NCBI GenBank assembly: GCA_018971455.1
Contig: JAGXAV010000023.1
Location: forward strand, 1 to 12,125
Reading direction: 5' to 3'
Source: Rhodospirillales bacterium
GTDB lineage: Bacteria; Pseudomonadota; Alphaproteobacteria; Acetobacterales; Acetobacteraceae
DNA: 12,125 bases
Position 1 is the stretch's first letter; each line of letters opens with the position of its first letter. Shown in pieces: positions 1 to 5,688 of the stretch. The translations under genes and the position numbers were made by a program. A model generated the notes under the pieces. The model was not told where the DNA came from and ran no database searches. It saw nothing but the letters and a program-made list of their open reading frames with translations.

Positions 1-942
1 TGCGGCCTGCTCCGCCGGCATGGCCCGCTCGATCGCCACCAGATCCGCCGCCGACAGGCTGACATCCAGCGCCCCGAGCGCCTCGTGCAACTGCGCGCGC
101 CGCCGCGCGCCGAGCAGCGGCACGATATCCGCCCCCCGCGCCGCCACCCAGGCAATGGCGATGTGCGCCACAGCCACGCCCTTGGCCGTCGCCACCTCGC
201 GCAGGGCCTCCACCAGTGCGAGGTTGCGCTCCACATTGCCGGGCTGGAAGCGCGGGCTGTTGGCGCGGTGATCACCCGGCCGCACCGCATCGGCGCGCCA
301 GTGCCCGCTGATCAGCCCGCGCGACAGCACGCCATAGGCGGTGACGCCGATGCCCAGCTCGCGGCAGGCGGGCAGGATGGCGGCCTCGATGCCCCGCGAT
401 ATCAGCGAGTACTCGATCTGAAGATCGCAGATCGGGTGCGTCGCCGCGGCGCGGCGGATGGTCTGCTCACCCATTTCCGACAGGCCGACATGGCGCACGT
501 AGCCGGCCTTGATCATGTCGGCGATGGCGCCGATGGTCTCCTCGATCGGCACGGCCGGGTCCAGCCGGGCGGGGCGGTAGATGTCGATGTGGTCCACCCC
601 GAGGCGGGTCAGCGTATAGGCGAGGAAGTTCTTCACCGCCGCCGGCCGGGCATCGTAGCCCGACCAGGCGCCGGCGGCGTCGCGCAGCGCGCCGAACTTC
701 ACGCTGATCACCGCCTGGTCGCGCGAGCGGCTGCGCAGCGCCTCGCCGATCAGCATCTCGTTATGGCCCATGCCGTAGAAATCCCCGGTGTCGAGCAGGG
801 TGACCCCGGCCTCCATCGCGGCATGGATGGTGGCGATACTCTCGGCGCGGTCGGATGGCCCGTACATGCCGGACATGCCCATGCAGCCCAGCCCCAGCGC
901 CGAGACCGACGGCCCGGCCGCGCCCAGTTGCACCCTCTTCAT
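1..942 (-). CDS. Aldo/keto reductase, C-terminal end cut off by the window edge
   Basis: Predicted cytosolic NADPH-dependent reductase of carbonyl compounds with a TIM-barrel fold; the substrate is unknown. 314 codons are visible without a stop, and related proteins run to roughly 330 residues, so only about the last 15 are missing. The N-terminus has MKRVQLG and LGLGCMGMSGMYG. Of the usual catalytic tetrad, Asp51 and Tyr56 (DTGDFYG) and Lys82 (SVKFG) are present. The segment where the family normally has the catalytic His (typically QHRxDP) reads IYRPARLDP, with Ala125 at that place. The LSRGLISGHW segment and the C-terminal half otherwise look like a normal member of the family. The start is ATG at 942 or the adjacent ATG at 945, both behind GGGGAAAGGG. 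It is divergent from the ferredoxin-NADP reductase gene, so the two may share a control region. Family is certain; substrate and activity are not. Confidence 0.9.
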   Translation of the reverse strand, partial: MKRVQLGAAGPSVSALGLGCMGMSGMYGPSDRAESIATIHAAMEAGVTLLDTGDFYGMGHNEMLIGEALRSRSRDQAVISVKFGALRDAAGAWSGYDARPAAVKNFLAYTLTRLGVDHIDIYRPARLDPAVPIEETIGAIADMIKAGYVRHVGLSEMGEQTIRRAAATHPICDLQIEYSLISRGIEAAILPACRELGIGVTAYGVLSRGLISGHWRADAVRPGDHRANSPRFQPGNVERNLALVEALREVATAKGVAVAHIAIAWVAARGADIVPLLGARRRAQLHEALGALDVSLSAADLVAIERAMPAEQAA

Positions 943-945
943 CAT

Positions 946-1032
946 CGCCGCCCTTTCCCCATCGCCCCGTGCCCCTCACCGCGCCTGGCGCCGCGCTTGG
1001 CGCCATCGGGGACTCTGCCTAATAAGGGGTGC
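946..1032. promoter_or_regulatory. Divergent intergenic region between aldo/keto reductase and FNR
   Basis: This gap must hold the promoters of both outward-facing genes. It contains the Shine-Dalgarno-like stretches GGGGAAAGGG (minus strand, before the reductase) and AAGGGG (plus, 1025-1029 region, before the FNR start). In its middle are two adjacent 12-base copies, GCGCCTGGCGCC at 981-992 and GCGCTTGGCGCC at 993-1004, which differ at one base. Each copy contains a palindromic GGCGCC core. I could not recognise convincing -35 and -10 boxes. That this is a control region is inferred from the gene arrangement only. Confidence 0.45.
981..1004. repeat. Two tandem 12-base repeats with GGCGCC cores
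   Basis: Copy 1 at 981-992 and copy 2 at 993-1004 match at 11 of 12 bases. With the A at 1005, the second copy contains the 8-base palindrome TGGCGCCA. The repeats sit midway between two divergent start codons, where an operator could lie, but GC-rich simple repeats also arise by chance in such genomes. The repeat is directly seen; any regulatory role is a guess. Confidence 0.5.
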
Positions 1033-2046
1033 ATGACCGAAATCACCACCGATGTCGCCATCATCGGCGCCGGGCCCGTCGGCCTGTTCGCCGCCTTCGA
1101 ACTCGGCATGCTCAAGCTGTCCAGCGTGCTGATCGACGCGCTCGGCGAGGTGGGCGGGCAGTGCGTGGCGCTGTACCCCGAGAAGCCGATCTACGACATT
1201 CCCGCCCACCCGGCCATCGAGGCGGCGGCGCTGGTGGCCCAGCTGGAGGCACAGATCGCCCCCTTCGCGCCGGCCCGCCTGCTCGGCCGCCGCGTCGAGA
1301 CGCTCCGCGGCCAGCGCGGCGATTTCACCCTGGGCACCGACCAGGGCGACACCATCCGCGCCAAGGCCGTCATTCTCGCCGCCGGCGCCGGGGCGTTCGG
1401 GCCCAACCGCCCGCCGCTCGAGGGATTGCCCGCCTTCGAGGCGAGCGGAGCGGTGCAATATTATGTCCGCCGCAAGGAGGATTTGCGCGGCCGGCGCGTG
1501 GTGATCGCCGGCGGCGGCGATTCGGCCGTGGACTGGGCGCTCGCGCTGCGCGGCATCGCCGCGTCGATCCAGGTGGTCCATCGCCGCCCGAAATTCCGCG
1601 CCGCGCCCGAGACCGCCGCCCAGCTCGAAGGCGCGTCCGCCCGCGGCGAGGTGGAGATGGTGATCCCCTACCAGTTGCACGCGCTGCACGGGCAGGCCGG
1701 CCGGCTGGAGCAGGTGGAGGTGGCCGACCTCAATGGCGGCACGAGGATGCTCGCCGCCGATCTCCTGCTGCCGTTCTTCGGCCTGTCGATGGATCTCGGT
1801 CCGATCGCCGGCTGGGGGCTGGCGCTCGACCGCCATCATGTGGCGATCACGCCGGCGACCTGCGAGACCAGCGTGGCGGGCATCTTCGCCATCGGCGACA
1901 TCGCCACCTATCCGGGCAAGCTCAAGCTGATCCTCCAGGGCTTCAGCGAGGCGGCGATGGCGGCCCACGCCATCCACCCGATCGTCTTTCCCGACCAGGC
2001 GCTGCATTTCGAGTATTCCACCACCAAGGGCGTGCCGGGCGGCTGA
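1033..2046 (+). CDS. Ferredoxin--NADP+ reductase, thioredoxin-reductase-like type
   Basis: A 337-residue flavoprotein that moves electrons between NADPH and ferredoxin or flavodoxin (EC 1.18.1.2) in the cytosol. The N-terminal FAD-binding Rossmann motif GAGPVG is at residues 12-17. GGQC follows near 60-64. The NADPH-binding motif GGGDSA is at 160-165, with HRR at 183-185 well placed for the 2'-phosphate of NADPH. The C-terminal FAD motif IGDIATYPGKLKL starts near 287, and the end carries the FEYSTTKGVPG tail typical of this family. The CxxC redox pair that thioredoxin reductase has just before the second nucleotide motif is absent, which separates it from TrxB. The start ATG at 1033 follows AAGGGG by a few bases. 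The same frame stays open far upstream, but that stretch overlaps the opposite reductase gene and lacks any family similarity. It is the only plus-strand gene here and is probably transcribed alone. Confidence 0.93.
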   Translation: MTEITTDVAIIGAGPVGLFAAFELGMLKLSSVLIDALGEVGGQCVALYPEKPIYDIPAHPAIEAAALVAQLEAQIAPFAPARLLGRRVETLRGQRGDFTLGTDQGDTIRAKAVILAAGAGAFGPNRPPLEGLPAFEASGAVQYYVRRKEDLRGRRVVIAGGGDSAVDWALALRGIAASIQVVHRRPKFRAAPETAAQLEGASARGEVEMVIPYQLHALHGQAGRLEQVEVADLNGGTRMLAADLLLPFFGLSMDLGPIAGWGLALDRHHVAITPATCETSVAGIFAIGDIATYPGKLKLILQGFSEAAMAAHAIHPIVFPDQALHFEYSTTKGVPGG

Positions 2047-2057
2047 CCGCCCCGCAC

Positions 2058-2072
2058 TGCCGCATCACGGCA
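2058..2072. terminator. Small hairpin between convergent genes, possible weak terminator
   Basis: TGCCG at 2058-2062 and CGGCA at 2068-2072 form a perfect 5-base-pair stem around the loop CATCA. It lies in the 29-base gap where the FNR gene and the minus-strand dehydrogenase gene converge, so it could end transcription from both sides. There is no T-tract on either strand and the stem is short, so intrinsic termination is uncertain. Confidence 0.25.
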
Positions 2073-2075
2073 CTG

Positions 2076-2828
2076 CTACATCACCAGCCCGCCATCGACG
2101 TGCAGCGCCTGCCCGGTGATGTAGCCGGCCTCGGGCGAGGCGAGGAAGGCAATGGCGGCGGCGACCTCTTCGGGCAGCCCCTGGCGCGCCAGCGGAATGG
2201 CCGCCAGATGACGCGCCCGGGTGGCCGGGTCGGTGGCGACATGGGTGCCGGGATCCTTGCGGATGAAGCCGGGCACGACGGCGTTCACCGTCACGCCATC
2301 GGGCGCGAGCTCGATGGCCAGCGCCCGCACCAGCGCCTCCAGCCCCGCCTTGGCGGCGGCCGAGGCGGCAAAGCGTGTGACATCGGGACGGAAGCTGTGG
2401 GCGACGAAGCTGCTGACGGCGACGACCCGCCCATGTCCGGCGGCGCGCAGATGCGGCACCGCGGCCCGGGCCAGGCGCAGGAAGGCGAGGGCGATGGCAT
2501 CCTGGGCGCGCGCGAAGCCCGAATCCGTCAGGTCCGGCAGCGGCGTGCGGTCGGCGAAGCCGGCATTGCTCACCAGCACGTCGAGCCGGCCGAAGCGCGC
2601 GACGGTCTCGGCGATGGCGGCTTCCGGTGCCCCGGCCAGGGCAAGGTCGCCGAGCAGCGTCGCCGCCCGGCCGCCCGCGTCGCGCACCGCCTGCGCGCTG
2701 GCCTCGACGCCCGGCGCATTCGCGCGGGTATGGGCCAGGATCGCCACCCCGGCGCCCGCGAGGCGGCGGCAGAGCGCGGCGCCGATGCCGCTGGCCGCAC
2801 CGGTCACCAGGATCACCCGCTCGGCCAT
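2076..2828 (-). CDS. Short-chain dehydrogenase/reductase with altered YxxxK active site
   Basis: A 250-residue SDR protein with a Rossmann fold, expected to use NAD(P)H; the substrate is unknown. The cofactor motif TGAASGIG is at residues 9-16, SNAG at 97-100, and the serine strand VVAVSS ends at 140. The tail GYITGQALHVDGG is typical of classical SDRs of the FabG type. The active-site helix reads TRFAASAAAKAGLEAL. Aligning by KAGLEAL keeps Lys160 but puts Ser156 at the catalytic Tyr; aligning by distance from Ser140 puts Phe153 at the Tyr and Ala157 at the Lys. Either way the YxxxK pair is not intact. Start ATG 2828 follows CAGGGGGCGGGC, a good ribosome site, 32 bases after the preceding dehydrogenase. 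It is probably the last gene of the minus-strand cluster. Not FabG proper, given the missing Tyr. Confidence 0.9.
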   Translation of the reverse strand: MAERVILVTGAASGIGAALCRRLAGAGVAILAHTRANAPGVEASAQAVRDAGGRAATLLGDLALAGAPEAAIAETVARFGRLDVLVSNAGFADRTPLPDLTDSGFARAQDAIALAFLRLARAAVPHLRAAGHGRVVAVSSFVAHSFRPDVTRFAASAAAKAGLEALVRALAIELAPDGVTVNAVVPGFIRKDPGTHVATDPATRARHLAAIPLARQGLPEEVAAAIAFLASPEAGYITGQALHVDGGLVM

Positions 2829-2839
2829 GCCCGCCCCCT

Positions 2840-2854
2840 GCGGCGCGACGCCGC
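2840..2854. repeat. Inverted repeat in the gap between the two dehydrogenase genes
   Basis: GCGGCG at 2840-2845 and CGCCGC at 2849-2854 form a perfect 6-base-pair stem with a 3-base loop (CGA). It lies just upstream, on the minus strand, of the AGGGGG ribosome site of the downstream dehydrogenase. No T-run follows on either strand. It could be an intercistronic mRNA stem or chance in GC-rich DNA. Confidence 0.35.
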
Positions 2855-2860
2855 GCAAAT

Positions 2861-3559
2861 TCAGCCGTTGAGCCGCACGACCTCGCCATGGCGGGTCTCG
2901 GTCGGCGCGCAGAGATCGGCGATTCCGGGCGCGACTTCGGCCGGCTGGCGCAGGGACGACTGATCCTCGCCCGGAAAGGCCTGGCGGCGCAGCCTGGTCG
3001 CGACGGCGCCGGGATCGGCGAGATTGACGCGCAGCCGGGTGGTCCGCGTCTCCTCGGCCCAGCACTGCACGAGGTGGCGCAGGGCCGCCTGGGTGGCGCC
3101 GTACTGGCCCCAATAGGCGGCAGGCGGGGCCGTGCTGGTCAGGAAGGCCGCGCGGCCGGCCGGCGCGGCCAGCAGCAGCGGCGCCGTGCTGCGCACCAGC
3201 CGCCAGGACGCGGTCACGTTCACCGCCAGCGCCTCCTCCCAATCCTTCGGCAGGAAATGCGCCACCGGCGTCAGCACGCCGAGCGCGCCGGCGCAATGCA
3301 CCAGCCCGTCGAGCCGGCCGAAACGCTGGTGCAGGCTGGGGCCGATGGCGTCGATCGTCGCCGCCTCGGCGAGGTCGAGGGGCAGCAGTGTCGCCGCACC
3401 GCCGGCTTCGCGAATGGCGTCATCCGTCTCGGCCAGCCCGCCTTCGCTGCGCGCGGTGATCACCACATGCGCCCCCCGGCGCGCCAGCTCCCGCGCCGTC
3501 GCAGCGCCGATCCCCCGGCTGGCCCCGGTGACCAGCACGACGCAGCCTTCAAGGGTCAC
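2861..3559 (-). CDS. Short-chain dehydrogenase/reductase downstream of purF, Lys-to-Gln in active site
   Basis: A 232-residue SDR protein. TGASRGIG is at residues 11-18 (nucleotide binding), and LVHCAG around 86-91 replaces the usual NNAG. The serine strand FLTST is around 139-143, and the active-site helix YGATQAAL starts at Tyr153. Tyr is kept, but the position of the catalytic Lys (YxxxK) is Gln157, read clearly as CAG in the DNA. The C-terminus is short and loses the usual GQ..VDGG element, ending HGEVVRLNG. The start is GTG at 3559, two bases after the purF stop, with GGAG inside the end of purF as ribosome site, so it is probably translationally coupled to purF. An SDR placed just after purF is, from memory, common in Alphaproteobacteria; its substrate is not known to me. 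The enzyme may be weak or inactive, or use another residue. Confidence 0.9.
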   Translation of the reverse strand: MTLEGCVVLVTGASRGIGAATARELARRGAHVVITARSEGGLAETDDAIREAGGAATLLPLDLAEAATIDAIGPSLHQRFGRLDGLVHCAGALGVLTPVAHFLPKDWEEALAVNVTASWRLVRSTAPLLLAAPAGRAAFLTSTAPPAAYWGQYGATQAALRHLVQCWAEETRTTRLRVNLADPGAVATRLRRQAFPGEDQSSLRQPAEVAPGIADLCAPTETRHGEVVRLNG

Positions 3560-3561
3560 GA

Positions 3562-5031
3562 TCAGCTCCGTTCGGACAGCAGGCTGAGCTGGCGGCTGTC
3601 GTTGTCAGCCATGTCCGGCAGCGGGATGGGGTATTCGCCGGTGAAGCAGGCGTCGCAGTAATGCGGCCGCGCCGCGTCGCGCCCCGACTGGTTGAGCGCC
3701 CGGTACAGGCCGTCGATGGAAATGAACGCCAGGCTGTCGGCCCCGATGAGGGCGGCCATCTCCTCGACATTGTGGCGCGCGGCGAGCAGCTTGCCGCGCT
3801 CCGGCGTGTCGATGCCGTAGAAGCAGGAATGCGTGGTCGGCGGCGAGGAGATGCGCATGTGCACCTCCGCCGCCCCGGCGGCGCGCACCATCTCGACGAT
3901 CTTGCGCGAGGTCGTGCCGCGGACGATCGAGTCATCGACCAGCACGACGCGCTTGCCCTCCAGCGCCGGCCGGTTGGCCGAGTGCTTCAGCTTGACGCCG
4001 AGGTGGCGGATGCTGTCGGTCGGCTCGATGAAGGTGCGCCCGACATAGTGGTTGCGGATGATGCCCAGCTCGAAGGGGATGCCGCTCTCATGCGCATAGC
4101 CCATCGCCGCCGGCACGCCCGAATCGGGCACCGGGACGATGACATCGGCCGCGACATGGCTCTCGCGGGCCAGCTCCGCGCCGATGCGCTTGCGCGCGTC
4201 ATAGACCGGCATGCCCTCGACCACCGAATCCGGCCGGGCGAAGTAGATGTATTCGAACACGCAGAAGCGGCTCGCCGGCTTGCCGAAGGGGCGGATGCTG
4301 TGCACCCCGGCGTCGGTGATCACCACGATCTCGCCCGGCTCGACGTCGCGCACGAACTCGGCGCCGGTGATGTCGAGCGCGCAGGTCTCGCTGGCCAGCA
4401 CCCAGGAGACGGCGCCGTCGGCGTGGTTGACGCGGCCGAGAATGAGCGGGCGGACGCCGAGCGGGTCGCGCACGCCGAGCAGCGCGTCATTGGTCAGCGC
4501 GATCAGCGAATAGGCGCCGATCACCTGCTTGAGCGCGTCGATCAGCCGATCGACCACGGTGGAGTAGAGGCTGATGGCGATGAGGTGGATGAACACCTCG
4601 CTGTCGGTGGTGGACTGGAACAAGCAGCCGCGGCGCACCAGGGCGCGGCGCAGCGCGGTGGCATTGGTCAGGTTGCCGTTATGGGCGACGGCGAGGCCGC
4701 CGAACTCGAAATCGGCATAGAGCGGCTGGACGTTGCGCAGCACCGTGTCGCCGGTGGTGGCGTAGCGGTTGTGGCCGACCGCGCGGTTGCCGGCGAGGGC
4801 GCCGATCACCCGCGCATCGCCGAAATTGTCGCCAACCAGCCCGAGGCCGCGATGGGAATGGAAATGCCGCCCGTCATAGGCGACGATGCCGGTGGCCTCC
4901 TGGCCGCGATGCTGCAGGGCATGCAGCCCGAGGGCGGTGACCGCCGCCGCGTCCGGGTGGTTCCAGACGCCGACGACGCCGCACTCCTCGTGCAGCTTGT
5001 CGTCCTCGGGGCCGACGGCACTGTCCATCAT
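3562..5031 (-). CDS. purF: Amidophosphoribosyltransferase (glutamine PRPP amidotransferase)
   Basis: A 489-residue cytosolic enzyme catalysing the committed first step of purine synthesis: PRPP plus glutamine to phosphoribosylamine, glutamate and pyrophosphate. The N-terminal Ntn glutaminase domain has EECGVVGVW, where Cys17 would become the N-terminal nucleophile after removal of a short propeptide, as in the Bacillus enzyme. HNRYATTG and HNGNLTN follow. The phosphoribosyltransferase domain has VVLVDDSIVRGTT at 382-394 and RNHYVGRTFI near 346. Four cysteines match the Fe-S ligands of the Bacillus type: Cys257 (CVFEYIYFARP), Cys403 (CFYGID), and Cys459 and Cys462 (CDACFTG). The start is ATG at 5031 or 5028, both behind AGGAG; the frame continues upstream into cvpA without family similarity. 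It lies 17 bases after cvpA, the classical cvpA-purF pairing. Confidence 0.97.
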   Translation of the reverse strand: MMDSAVGPEDDKLHEECGVVGVWNHPDAAAVTALGLHALQHRGQEATGIVAYDGRHFHSHRGLGLVGDNFGDARVIGALAGNRAVGHNRYATTGDTVLRNVQPLYADFEFGGLAVAHNGNLTNATALRRALVRRGCLFQSTTDSEVFIHLIAISLYSTVVDRLIDALKQVIGAYSLIALTNDALLGVRDPLGVRPLILGRVNHADGAVSWVLASETCALDITGAEFVRDVEPGEIVVITDAGVHSIRPFGKPASRFCVFEYIYFARPDSVVEGMPVYDARKRIGAELARESHVAADVIVPVPDSGVPAAMGYAHESGIPFELGIIRNHYVGRTFIEPTDSIRHLGVKLKHSANRPALEGKRVVLVDDSIVRGTTSRKIVEMVRAAGAAEVHMRISSPPTTHSCFYGIDTPERGKLLAARHNVEEMAALIGADSLAFISIDGLYRALNQSGRDAARPHYCDACFTGEYPIPLPDMADNDSRQLSLLSERS

Positions 5032-5048
5032 CTGATCTCCTGGCCCCG

Positions 5049-5618
5049 TCACGGCGAGGTGGTCGCCTTGCCCTGCGGGGTTGCTCGCAGCAAATCGCTC
5101 GCACTGGCCGGCGCGCCCGTCGGCGGCACCGGCACGTGCGGGCGGTAATCGGTCGGCAGAAAATCCGAAAGCCACACGGCAAGCCCATATGCATATGGGA
5201 GGCTGCGGCTCTCCTGCACCGGGGCAGGCCAGTTCTCGGTGGGAACCACCCATCCCACCACGACATAGATGGTCGAGACCAGCACGATCCCGCGCAGGAT
5301 GCCGAACACCACGCCCAGCGTGCGGTCAAGCCCGCCGAGGATGGAGCGGCGGACCGCGCCGCCGATCATGCCGGTCAGGATGGACAGCGCGATCAGCCCG
5401 ATGAGGAACATGCCGATGAAGGCGGCCGGGTTGGCGATGTCGGGGTTGGCGATCCAATGATGGACCGTCGGGCGGACCAGGCCGACCGTGCCGGAAGCAA
5501 AGAAAAAGGCGCCGACCCAGGCGCCGATGCCCAACATCTCGCGCACGAAGCCGCGCGAGAACGCCACCATGGCGGAGACGGCGACGACCACCAGTACTGC
5601 GGTATCGGCCCAGTTCAC
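5049..5618 (-). CDS. cvpA: CvpA family inner-membrane protein
   Basis: A 189-residue integral membrane protein of the CvpA (colicin V production) family, whose members are linked to envelope stress resistance; the molecular activity is unclear. Four hydrophobic segments are visible at about residues 5-25, 28-48, 63-88 and 98-125. The first is followed by the family-typical SRGFVREMLGIGAW. A Gly-Gly-Arg rich cytoplasmic stretch (GAVRRSILGGLDRTLGVVFG) precedes the fourth. The last 60 or so residues are soluble, proline-rich and poorly conserved. The start is GTG at 5618; a nearby ATG at 5626 is out of frame and ends at once. The protein shows a typical length and N-terminus from this GTG. It sits between radA and purF, 17 bases upstream of the latter, and is likely co-transcribed with it. 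Confidence 0.93.
   Translation of the reverse strand: MNWADTAVLVVVAVSAMVAFSRGFVREMLGIGAWVGAFFFASGTVGLVRPTVHHWIANPDIANPAAFIGMFLIGLIALSILTGMIGGAVRRSILGGLDRTLGVVFGILRGIVLVSTIYVVVGWVVPTENWPAPVQESRSLPYAYGLAVWLSDFLPTDYRPHVPVPPTGAPASASDLLRATPQGKATTSP
5184..5199. repeat. Perfect 16-base palindrome inside cvpA
   Basis: CCCATATGCATATGGG reads the same on both strands. It lies in the coding region for the soluble C-terminal tail of CvpA, encoding Pro-Tyr-Ala-Tyr-Gly, and is AT-rich compared with its surroundings because both Tyr codons are TAT. It could be a protein-binding site or simply a consequence of the Tyr-Ala-Tyr codons. The palindrome itself is certain. Confidence 0.6.
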
Positions 5619-5688
5619 GCGCCCATGGTCCTGCCCTGTGTGCTGTGCGCTGTCGTATAACGGTCATTCCCGGCCGGACGCCAGCCCG
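5619..5688 (-). other. Intergenic gap between radA and cvpA
   Basis: These 70 bases separate the radA stop from the cvpA GTG start. They hold a GGGCAGGA stretch that can serve as the cvpA ribosome site, at a somewhat long distance. A minus-strand TTATAC sits in the middle, but no matching -35 box is found 16-18 bases upstream. I see no clear terminator. A separate promoter for cvpA-purF is possible but not shown. Confidence 0.35.

Noticed and set aside
85..1032. In-frame open extension upstream of the FNR start, and similar long open frames on the plus strand at 1029-2963, 2627-3661, 3661-5148, 7236-9413, 9223-10782 and 10280-11983
   Set aside because: All lie opposite or across well-recognised genes, have the low-complexity Arg/Ala/Gly-rich or Asp/His/Gly-rich composition of shadow frames in GC-rich DNA, and show no recognisable domain.
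2076..3559. The two SDR genes as one split or frameshifted gene, or a recent tandem duplication
   Set aside because: Each has its own start, ribosome site, N-terminal cofactor motif and full SDR fold, and their sequences differ widely from each other.
5032..5253. Longer purF start inside cvpA
   Set aside because: The extra residues have no PurF similarity, and the ATG pair at 5028-5031 has AGGAG at the right distance and gives the expected propeptide length before Cys17.
5619..5688. Sigma-70 type promoter around the minus-strand TTATAC before cvpA
   Set aside because: No -35 box is found at a 16-18 base spacing (the best hexamer matches about 2 of 6), so it is not called as a promoter.
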